DNA of 36,783 nucleotides, taken from assembly GCF_013778455.1 (NCBI RefSeq), contig NZ_JACEHE010000055.1, positions 1 through 36,783 on the forward strand, given 5' to 3'. Under the pieces are notes generated by a model. It had not been told where the DNA came from and searched no databases. It saw only the letters and a list, made by a program, of their open reading frames with translations. Source of the DNA: Streptomyces himalayensis subsp. himalayensis. GTDB lineage: Bacteria > Actinomycetota > Actinomycetes > Streptomycetales > Streptomycetaceae. This document shows positions 8,568-15,150 of this stretch, in pieces; the stretch's first letter is position 1, and the number at the start of each line of letters is the position of its first letter. A program made the position numbers and the translations under genes.

Positions 8568-8589
8568 AGAGCGTACGATCGTACTCTCT
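8568..8589. promoter_or_regulatory. Palindromic operator, probable TetR target
   Basis: The sequence reads AGAG-C-GTACGATCGTAC-T-CTCT, a 22-base palindrome with a perfect 12-base core (GTACGATCGTAC) and one mismatched pair. It lies 7 bases upstream of the acetyltransferase start, where a repressor would cover the promoter of the acetyltransferase-TetR transcript. Confidence 0.7.
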
Positions 8590-8621
8590 GGGGCGTGGAT
8601 GGTTCCGTGCCGCCCCGAGGG

Positions 8622-9356
8622 CTACGGGAGGCGGTTGCTGAGCACTCCGGCCAGCAGGATGACGAGCAGTCCGGCGAGGGGTACCACCATCAAGCCCGCG
8701 CGCAGGCTGGTGGCGTCGGCGACAAGCCCGACGATCGGCGGGGAGAGCAGGAAGCCCAGGCGCATCAGCCAGGAGATGATCGTCAGTCCCGATCCCGGCT
8801 TGAGGCCGGGCAGTTGGTCGGCCTCATGCATGGCCGCCGGCACCAGCGTGGCCACACCGAAGCCGGCCGCGGCGAAGCCGAGGATCGTGCCGGGCACGGT
8901 GGGCACGACCAGCGCCAGGCCCATGCCGGCCGCAGCGACGAGCCCGCCGACCCGGGCCACGGTGCGCTGCCCGAACCGGTCGACGAGCCGGTCGCCGAGG
9001 AGGCGGCCGACGAACTGCGCTGCCACCAGGGCGATGTAGCCGCAGGCCGCCAGGGTGACCCAGGCGTGCAGCGAGTCGGAGAGGTAGACGGTGGCCCAGG
9101 AGCTGCCCGCGTCCTCGACGAGCGTGCCGGCCGTGGCGATGACGACGAGTGCGGCCAGTACCCATCCGGTGCGCAGTCCGGAGCGAGTCTGCTGCTGCCG
9201 GTGCGGGTTCGCCTCGGTGTCGGTGTCCTGTGCGGGCGCGGTGTCCGGGCCGGGCAGACAGAACCGCAGGGCGACGCAGGCGGCGGCTCCGCACAGCACC
9301 GCCGAGATCAGCAGGTGCCGTCCGCGCGACAGGTCCAGTGCGATCGAGGGCGACAC
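8622..9356 (-). pseudogene. 5'-truncated MFS transporter (C-terminal half only)
   Basis: The open frame encodes 244 residues where MFS pumps have about 400 and 12 membrane segments. What remains begins near segment 6 (HLLISAVLCGAAACVALRFC), has a charged central loop (PDTAPAQDTDTEANPHRQQQ), and continues through segments 7-12, including GWVLAALVVIATAGTLVEDA and the VGRLLGDRLVDRFGQRTVAR motif typical of the segment 8-9 loop. The N-terminal bundle is missing: upstream of 9356 the sequence changes abruptly to a VOC gene start on the other strand. Half an MFS fold cannot transport, so the gene is judged dead. The TetR gene downstream may have regulated it. Confidence 0.75.
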
Positions 9357-9398
9357 GGGCCAATGCTCTGAGTCCCGTCCGCACTATCTGGGAGAGTC

Positions 9399-9467
9399 AT
9401 GACAAGTAGGTTCACCGAGTTGGCCGTTGACTGCCACGATCCGGAGAGACTCGCCGCCTTCTGGTGA
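9399..9467 (+). pseudogene. VOC/glyoxalase-family gene, N-terminal stub
   Basis: GGGAGAG followed by an ATG at 9399 opens a frame reading MTSRFTELAVDCHDPERLAA then FW and a stop at 9465. This is the standard first strand and helix of vicinal-oxygen-chelate proteins (family pattern: LTIDCxDPERLAxFW). The rest of the gene is gone. At about 9468 the sequence becomes IS5 transposase, so the gene was cut by transposition or a deletion ending in the transposase. Confidence 0.6.
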
Positions 9468-9987
9468 GAAGGAACCACCGGGCGGAGTGCTGGCTGAGCC
9501 CTGTGATCACGGGCTGGGACGCTCACGCGGCGGGTTCACCACCAAGCTGCACGTGGCTGTCGAGCAGGGCCAAAAGCCCATGTCGATCGTGGTGACGGCC
9601 GGGCAGTGCGGCGACTCGCCGCAATTCGAGCCCGTGCTGGAGAATGTCCGCGTACCCCGCATCGGATCGGGCCGGCCACGCGTCCGCCCCGATCGAGTAC
9701 GCGCCGATCGGGCGTACTCCTCGCGTAAGAACCGCGCCTACCTGCGCCGCCGTGGAATCCGCTGCACCATCCCATACAAGGCTGACCAGGCCCGCAACCG
9801 CAGGAAGCTCGGCTCCCGTGGCGGCCGACCGCCGCGTTTCGACGCGGTGGATTACCGCGAGCGCCATGCGGTCGAGTGCGGGATCAACCGACTGAAAAGG
9901 CACCGGGCAGTGGCCACGAGGTACGACAAGCTCTCCGTCCGCTACGAGGCGACCGTGCTGGTCGCAGCCGTGAACGAGTGGCTGTGA
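9468..9987 (+). pseudogene. IS5-family transposase, 5'-truncated
   Basis: The frame ending at the TGA at 9985-9987 carries the C-terminal two thirds of a Streptomyces IS5-type DDE transposase. Visible are DHGLGRSRGGFTTKLHVAVE, the TAGQCGDSPQFEPVLENVRV segment, the second catalytic aspartate context VRADRAYSSRKNRAYLRRRG, and the C-terminal glutamate region RHAVECGINRLKRHRAVATR with YDKLSVRYEAT. The first catalytic aspartate and the helix-turn-helix domain are missing. The first ~18 residues of the open frame belong to the VOC stub's DNA, so the frame is a chimera. It is inactive as an independent element. Confidence 0.8.
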
Positions 9988-10008
9988 CCAGCACCGTCGC
10001 AACGGCCC

Positions 10009-10411
10009 TCAGACGACGTCGAATTCGTTGCCTCCGCAGCACGGTGGCACCAGCTTTGACCAGCCGTTCCACCGTAGCCTTGACCCGCTGTGTGCGGAGG
10101 TCCAGTGGGACGTCACGGCCCCCACCGACCTTCAGGTCGAAGTGCCACCGGTTCTTGGCGGCCTTCGGCTCCGGAACCTGCTGGAACCACACCCTCGGTC
10201 CACGTCCCGCGGGATCGATGATCGACTCCGGAATGTCCCCGGCACCGGCCGGCAACTCTGCCTCGGGCACCCCCACCGCCGCCCAGTAAGCACGCCACGT
10301 GGCGTGCCCGCCCGGCGGAGGCTCAGGCACGTAGCCCAGGGCCTCGGCCCAGAAAGTCACCATTCTCTGCGGATCGGAGCAGTCGATCGTCAGCTGCACT
10401 GTCATCTCCAT
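10009..10411 (-). pseudogene. VOC/glyoxalase-family protein with internal 3' deletion
   Basis: From the ATG at 10411 the frame gives a normal VOC protein: MEMTVQLTIDCSDPQRMVTF, WAEALGYVPEPPPGG, then NRWHFDLKVGGGRDVPLDLR and VERLVKAGATVLR. It then goes wrong and would run on into the IS5 remnant. In a second frame the sequence right after that point reads GNEFDVV followed by a TGA at 10009-10011, which is the normal VOC C-terminus (family pattern: DPEGNEFCVV). About 40-50 bases encoding the piece between ATVLR and GNEF are missing, with a frame change. The gene therefore ended at 10009 and has been broken by a small deletion near 10033. Confidence 0.65.
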
Positions 10412-10463
10412 GCTCGGAGCATCCCAGGCAGGTCTGACAGAGGATCCACTTTCGCAACAGGCC

Positions 10464-10483
10464 CTAGTAGGGCTTGGTCAGGT
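10464..10483. repeat. Left terminal inverted repeat plus target site of the IS701-type element
   Basis: CTAGTAGGGCTTGGTCAGGT is the exact reverse complement of 11377-11396. The outer CTAG is probably the 4-bp target duplication (IS701-type elements are known to prefer YTAR targets) and the following 16 bases the terminal repeat. Confidence 0.8.
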
Positions 10484-11392
10484 CGGTATCGGGGTGGGTA
10501 TGTCGCGGTGGCAGGTGGGGCAGGCGCCGGCCCAGATGGCGAGGAGTGTCTGCAGTTCGCGGACGACCTGGTAGAGGCTCAGTCCGGCGCCGCTTCTTTT
10601 GGGGCTCGTGCCAGTCGCTGCAGTGTGCAGAAGGCATGGGCGGCCGAGACGAGGGTGACGTGGTGGTGCCAGCCGTTCCAGGTGCGGCCTTCGAAGTTGG
10701 CCAGGCCCAGGGCCTGTTTCATCTCCCGATAGTCGTGCTCGATGCGCCAGCGGAGCTTGGCCAGCCGCACGAGTGTGGTCAGAGGCGTTCCGGAGGGCAG
10801 GTTGGACAGCCAGAACTGCACTCGGCGGGCCAGCTTGGCCGCATCCGCCTGCGGCGAGGAGGGATCCCAGGAGGCGGGCAGGAACAGCCGCCAGTCGATC
10901 GCGGCCGAGGCATGGTCGTCGGCCAGATGCAGCGACACGCCCGCCTGGCAGTTGGTGACCTTGCCCGCGGTGCCGGTGTACTGCCGGGACACGCACGCGG
11001 AGGCGTCGCCGTCCTTGAGGAAGCCCGTGTCATCGACGATCAACGCGGCCGGCTGGATCGCTTCCTGCATCGTCCATGCCAGACGGGCGCGAACGTGCGC
11101 CGGATCCCACGGGCTGGTCGTCACGAAGTAGGCCAGCGCCTGCCGTTGCCGTCCTCACCCAGCCGGGCCGCCATCGGCTCCACCGACTTGCGCCGCCCGT
11201 CCAGCAGCAACCCGCGCACATACGCCCGCTCCCAACGCCGTTGATCAGCACGCGAGAAAGCCTCGAACAATTCCGCCGTGAACGCCTCCAGGTCCTCCCG
11301 GACCTCGGCCGTCTCCCCAGGTGTCACACCGTCCCAACGCCGCCCACCGGCGATAAGACACGCCACTCACGACTGAACCTGACCAAGCCCTA
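10468..11392. mobile_element. IS701-family insertion sequence, complete ends, non-autonomous
   Basis: The element is about 925 bp, bounded by perfect 16-bp terminal inverted repeats with CTAG on both outer sides as a probable target duplication. It carries one transposase pseudogene on the minus strand. It sits exactly at the stop codon of the AveC-like gene: the right-hand CTAG supplies that gene's TAG. On the left it abuts GGATCCACTTTCGCAACAGG (10443-10462), which resembles the terminal repeat of Streptomyces IS5 elements, so it may have landed at the edge of an older insertion. Ends are intact and could still be mobilised in trans by a related transposase. Confidence 0.8.
10478..11366 (-). 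pseudogene. IS701-family transposase with internal deletion and two frameshifts
   Basis: The N-terminal part (11366 down to about 11140) reads REDLEAFTAELFEAFSRADQ and RRKSVEPMAARLGEDGN, typical of IS701. A missing base in the GNRQALAYF context near 11136 shifts to the next frame: FVTTSPWDPAHVRARLAWTM, DDTGFLKDG, RQYTGTAGKVTNCQAGVSLH. After LPASWDPSSPQADAAK the sequence jumps to VQFWLSNLPSGTP. Intact relatives have roughly 100 more residues here, including the second catalytic aspartate. The C-terminal LRWRIEHDYREMKQALGLAN and FEGRTWNGWHHHVTLVSAAH segments follow. Another lost base in KEAAP-GLSLYQVVRELQ near 10585 shifts to the tail ending at 10478. Three lesions make it clearly inactive. Confidence 0.8.
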
Positions 11393-11396
11393 CTAG
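11377..11396. repeat. Right terminal inverted repeat plus target site of the IS701-type element
   Basis: ACCTGACCAAGCCCTACTAG is the exact reverse complement of 10464-10483. Its last four bases (CTAG, 11393-11396) contain the stop codon of the adjoining minus-strand AveC-like gene. Confidence 0.8.
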
Positions 11397-12400
11397 GTGT
11401 GGGGCCGGTCGATCCAGCTCGGCAGCCCTGCTGGGTAGCTGACGAGCGAGGCCAGAACCATGAACCATTGGAAAGCCATCATGCTGAGGTTGATGAACCC
11501 GATGCCCGCGAGCAGCCGGATCGGCGTGCGGACGCGCTGAGGCAGCTGCAGGGAGCCTTCCAGCAGCCAGACCTCGTTGCCGGGCTTGGCGTACAGGTAC
11601 ATCAGCACGACAGGCATCGTGACGAACACAACCATGGTGAAGGGCGAGGTGAGAGGGATGCGGTACCAGCTGTCCTCGAAGAGGGTGAGGTAAGGGAGGG
11701 CGCGTGGGTAGGCCCACCCGCCCGGCCGCATATAGGCCGTCTCCAGCGGGATGTCGACGAAGAAGATGATCAATGCGGTGAGGGTGGCCACCCTGGCACG
11801 GCTCCAAGACGGCCGCCATCGCCTGAGCCGTTCGGCGACGGCCACCCCGATGACGGCCCAGATCAGTGACACGGGATAGGACGCGTTGAGGACGAAGCTT
11901 TCGATCTGGGGCAGCGGGCCGTGCCAGCCGGGAAGGTAGGAGCCCCATGACACCACGTTCAGGCTGTACCTGTTGTGCCCGGCTGCGTGATGGACGGCCC
12001 CGGAGTAGGGGTTGGTCCAGAAGCACAGCATGTATCCGGCGAACAGGGCTGTGTACAAGGTGACATGACCCGCTTTGCGTGACAGCCACCAGAGCAGCAC
12101 GGCCGCTGCGATGATGGCCACGGCGACCACTACCTCCAGCGTCATTGTGCTGATCTTCAGCGCCCGGGGCATCTCGTAGCCCCCGGACGGGTAGGCGTGG
12201 AAGTTCCCGTCGGCGGCCCAGCGAGCGAACACCCAGGCCTGTGCCAGGAGGCACACCACACCCAATCCGGCCCAGAAGACGGGCGCGATCATCCAGCGCG
12301 GCTTGAGCGGTGCAGGCGCGGAGTCCGGTGAAGTGCTGCTGTGTGAAGTGGGAGGGTGCCCGGGGCCGGGAGCGGCCTGGGCGGGGTTTCCGGTGTTCAT
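11393..12400 (-). CDS. AveC-like spirocyclase family membrane protein (copy 1)
   Basis: 335 residues from the ATG at 12400, which has AAAGGA seven bases upstream. After a Pro/Ser/Thr-rich cytoplasmic N-terminus it is a multi-pass membrane protein with about 8 hydrophobic segments. It carries the family signature FARWAADGNFHAYPSGGYEM near residues 57-76. Other shared segments are FWTNPYSGAVHHAAGHNRYS, LNVVSWGSYLPGWHG and PGGWAYPRALPYLTLFEDSW. AveC of avermectin biosynthesis is a dehydratase/spirocyclase on a polyketide, and relatives act in spiroketal pathways. It lies downstream of a PKS, a paralog and a flavoprotein on the same strand. The C-terminus IDRPHT ends at a TAG lying inside the IS701 target site, where copy 2 ends LDRPTW. 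Family is firm, exact reaction unknown. Confidence 0.82.
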   Translation of the reverse strand: MNTGNPAQAAPGPGHPPTSHSSTSPDSAPAPLKPRWMIAPVFWAGLGVVCLLAQAWVFARWAADGNFHAYPSGGYEMPRALKISTMTLEVVVAVAIIAAAVLLWWLSRKAGHVTLYTALFAGYMLCFWTNPYSGAVHHAAGHNRYSLNVVSWGSYLPGWHGPLPQIESFVLNASYPVSLIWAVIGVAVAERLRRWRPSWSRARVATLTALIIFFVDIPLETAYMRPGGWAYPRALPYLTLFEDSWYRIPLTSPFTMVVFVTMPVVLMYLYAKPGNEVWLLEGSLQLPQRVRTPIRLLAGIGFINLSMMAFQWFMVLASLVSYPAGLPSWIDRPHT

Positions 12401-12529
12401 CCGTGTCCTTTCACTTGCGCGGCTGCCCGCTCGGCGACCACAGGCGCAGGTGCCGCACCTGACGAAGTCAGCCCGAAGGCTCGGTCTCATCGGGTGGTCG
12501 GGCGCCGTCCTTCGCGAGAGGGGCAACCG

Positions 12530-13873
12530 TCACGGAGGGGGCGCCGACGTTCCGATGGGATGCCGTGGTTTCCTGTGCAAGACCGCGGGTGGAGCGAGGG
12601 TGGCTGGATGGGCCGTGAGGTTCTGCACCTTGATGAAACGGCGGTACAGGTCCGGGTCGGCGGGCATGCGGTCGATGATCCGGCGCACTGTCCGGTGGGC
12701 GAGGAGCGCCGGAGTGCGACGACCGGTGTCCTGCCATCCGATGTCGGAGTACGCGGCGAGCTGCCATGGGGTGCGGATCGCAGTGGGAAGGGCCTGTTGG
12801 AAGGCATGGCCGAATCCTGGAGCCCGGCAGTCCCGTAGCCGGCCCAGCAACCGGTTCAAGATCTCCGCTTCGAGGGCCGCGACGGTCATGCCGTGGCCGT
12901 AGACGGGGTTGAGGGTGCAGACGGCGTCGCCGATCGCGATCAGTCCCTCGGGCCAGTGCCGCATGCGGTGGTAGAGGCGCCAGCAGTTGTCCAGGCCCCC
13001 ATAGCGATAGATGGCGCCGAGTGGTAGCGCGCGGGAGATCACTTCGAGGTGGTGCGGGCTGCGCAGCCCGGCCGCATACCGGCGGAAGCCTTCGTCATCG
13101 CGGGGGGCCCGTTCACCGTCCGCGCCGATCAGGGTGAGTTGGATCCGGTTCTCCTCGATCCGGACGGCCACTGCTCCGCGCCGCAAGTGCGGGGCGTAGG
13201 TGAGCTCGGCGGTCACCTGCCATGCGGGTGTGTACTTCGGGGTGCATGCGAACAGGCGTGAGGTATACGAGAGTTGGGCGCGCACGCGCCTCGGGGCGGG
13301 AGGAGGCAGGCCGGCCGAGGTGAGCCAGTCGGTGAGTCGGGACGTCCTGCCGGTGGCGTCGACCACGAGGTCTGCCAGCCGGCGTTCCCCTTCGGTGTCG
13401 TGGATTCCGGTGACCTGTCCGTCCCGCCACACCAGGCCGTCGGCCCAGGTTCCGTCTGCGATCTCGATGGCTGGATGGCTAAGAACCCGCTCCCGCAGAA
13501 CCGATTCGAGCAGTGGCCTGCTGGCCGCGTGATGACGCACGTGTGAGGTCACCGGGCTCGCCCACCCGGAGGGGAAGAGAACCCTGGCTCCTTCGCCGAA
13601 GTCGAAAACAGGGGCACCGCGGCGGATCAGTTCGTCGCTGAACCCGGGGAAGATCCCCTCGAGGACAGTCGCCCCGCGGTGGAGCATGCCGTGCGGGTGC
13701 CGCGCCTGGGGCGTACCCCTGCGGTAGGGCGACGCATCGCGGATCGGGTCGGGGTCGATGATGGTGACCTGGGCGTCGTGCCTGGCCAGGACATGGGCGG
13801 CCAGAAGACCGGCGAAGCCGCCACCGAGCACGATCGCATGGCACGGACGGGCGCCGGTTGCGTGTTGCTTCAT
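12530..13873 (-). CDS. FAD-dependent oxidoreductase, possible polyketide epoxidase/monooxygenase
   Basis: 447 residues from the ATG at 13873, with GAAGGGA nine bases upstream. The N-terminus has the FAD Rossmann motif AIVLGGGFAGLLAAHVLARH (residues 13-32). It is followed by the GTPQARHPHGML segment seen in flavin epoxidases and hydroxylases, the LVVDATGRTSRL motif near residue 180, and the second FAD motif AIGDAVCTLNPVYGHGMTVA near residue 325. This places it in the UbiH/squalene-epoxidase-like flavoprotein group, which includes polyether epoxidases. No NAD(P)H domain or signal peptide is seen. It sits between two AveC-like genes downstream of the PKS, so oxidation or epoxidation of the polyketide before cyclisation is the most economical role. 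The role is inferred; flavoprotein identity is certain. Confidence 0.85.
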   Translation of the reverse strand: MKQHATGARPCHAIVLGGGFAGLLAAHVLARHDAQVTIIDPDPIRDASPYRRGTPQARHPHGMLHRGATVLEGIFPGFSDELIRRGAPVFDFGEGARVLFPSGWASPVTSHVRHHAASRPLLESVLRERVLSHPAIEIADGTWADGLVWRDGQVTGIHDTEGERRLADLVVDATGRTSRLTDWLTSAGLPPPAPRRVRAQLSYTSRLFACTPKYTPAWQVTAELTYAPHLRRGAVAVRIEENRIQLTLIGADGERAPRDDEGFRRYAAGLRSPHHLEVISRALPLGAIYRYGGLDNCWRLYHRMRHWPEGLIAIGDAVCTLNPVYGHGMTVAALEAEILNRLLGRLRDCRAPGFGHAFQQALPTAIRTPWQLAAYSDIGWQDTGRRTPALLAHRTVRRIIDRMPADPDLYRRFIKVQNLTAHPATLAPPAVLHRKPRHPIGTSAPPP

Positions 13874-13980
13874 GCTGGTGGGTCCCTTCTCGCTGTGGAG
13901 CTGCGGGTGGTCCTTGGGCCGCCCCGGCCGCTGCCAGTTCCTCCCGTGTACCCGGGCCGGAGCGGTCGTCGGGGGGGCGG

Positions 13981-14958
13981 TCACCATGTGGGCCGGTCCA
14001 GCCAGCTCGGTGTCTCCACGTAGTAGCCGACCGCGGCGGAGCCCAGCATCAGCATCTGGAACAGCACGGTCGCGGCGTTCATGAGGCCGACTCCGGCGAG
14101 CAGCCGCACCCACGGCTGGCTGCGCCGTGGTAGCTCCAGTGAGCCCTGGAAGAGGTGGACTTCCTGGCCTCTCTTCGCGTACAGGACCATCGCGCTGACG
14201 GGTACGACGTAGAAGAAGATCACGCCGAAGACGGAGCTCAGGGGTGTCTGGTACCACTCGCCCTCGAACAGCGTGAGGTGCGGCAGAGCCCGCGGATACG
14301 AGAACCCGCCAAGGCGGGTGTACGTCTGGGTGAGCAGCGGATCGAGCACGAAGAACGCCAGCGTGATCGCCGTGAGCGTCCGTGCCCGGCTCCAGTGCTG
14401 CCGGTGGCGGCGCAGCAGCCGGACGAGGAACAGCGCGATGACGATCCACACCTGGAAGAGCGGGAAGGCCAGCTGCATGACGAAGGACTCGGCGGCGGGG
14501 AATTCCCCGTTCCAGCCGGGCAGGTACGGCCCCCAGCTCACGACGTTGAGGTCGTAGCGGTTGTTGCCCGCGGCAAAGCGGTACGACCCGGCGTATGGAC
14601 TCGTCCAAAAGGTGGTGGCCAGGCCGACGAGCAGAGCCGCTTCCAGGTTCACCCGGCCCAGGGCGCGGCTCTGCCGCCAGTGCAGCACGGCCAGCGCGGT
14701 GATCACTGTGACGTCGAGAACCTGGGTCACATGCGTGATGACCTTCCGGGCCGGCGAGATCTCGTAGCCGCCTGAGGGATAGGCGTGGAAGTTGCCGTCG
14801 GCGGCCCAGCGGGCGAAGACCCAGATCTGGACGGCAAGGCAGAGCACCCCGAAGGCGGCCCAGTACACGGACGCGCAGCGCCAGCGGCTTCCGGCTGGAG
14901 CGTGTGGGCGTTCGGCTGCTGAGGTGCTGGGGGCGGGCGACGTCGTCTGGTCTGCCAT
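13981..14958 (-). CDS. AveC-like spirocyclase family membrane protein (copy 2)
   Basis: 325 residues if started at the ATG at 14958 (MADQTTSPAPST), which gives an N-terminus like copy 1. A GTG at 15138, with GGGAGA seven bases upstream and only 12 bases after the PKS stop, is an alternative that would add 60 low-complexity residues. The family signature FARWAADGNFHAYPSGGYEI is present, as are FWTSPYAGSYRFAAGNNRYD, LNVVSWGPYLPGWNG and LGGFSYPRALPHLTLFEGEW. The same loops are conserved as in copy 1, while the membrane segments differ widely. The two are therefore old paralogs and not a recent tandem duplication. It directly follows the PKS and precedes the flavoprotein, consistent with successive tailoring steps at the membrane. 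Confidence 0.82.
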   Translation of the reverse strand: MADQTTSPAPSTSAAERPHAPAGSRWRCASVYWAAFGVLCLAVQIWVFARWAADGNFHAYPSGGYEISPARKVITHVTQVLDVTVITALAVLHWRQSRALGRVNLEAALLVGLATTFWTSPYAGSYRFAAGNNRYDLNVVSWGPYLPGWNGEFPAAESFVMQLAFPLFQVWIVIALFLVRLLRRHRQHWSRARTLTAITLAFFVLDPLLTQTYTRLGGFSYPRALPHLTLFEGEWYQTPLSSVFGVIFFYVVPVSAMVLYAKRGQEVHLFQGSLELPRRSQPWVRLLAGVGLMNAATVLFQMLMLGSAAVGYYVETPSWLDRPTW

Positions 14959-15150
14959 GGCAGCGGGTGCCTCGGTTGTGTCACCGCTGCCGGTGAGGAA
15001 CCTGGGTGCGGCCCTCACCGGTCCACGGCGTCCAGGGGCCGCGCCCGATGGGCGTGGGAGCCGGGCCCCGATGGTGCGATCGCCGCACATGTCGCCTGCA
15101 CCATCAGGGTCCGGTGTCCGCCGAGGAGGGACAGTCACGATGCCGTCTCC

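Noticed and set aside
13981..15138. 385-residue version of AveC-like copy 2 from the GTG at 15138
   Set aside because: Not excluded, since it has a good ribosome-binding site, but the added 60 residues look non-coding and the shorter form matches the paralog. The shorter start was preferred.
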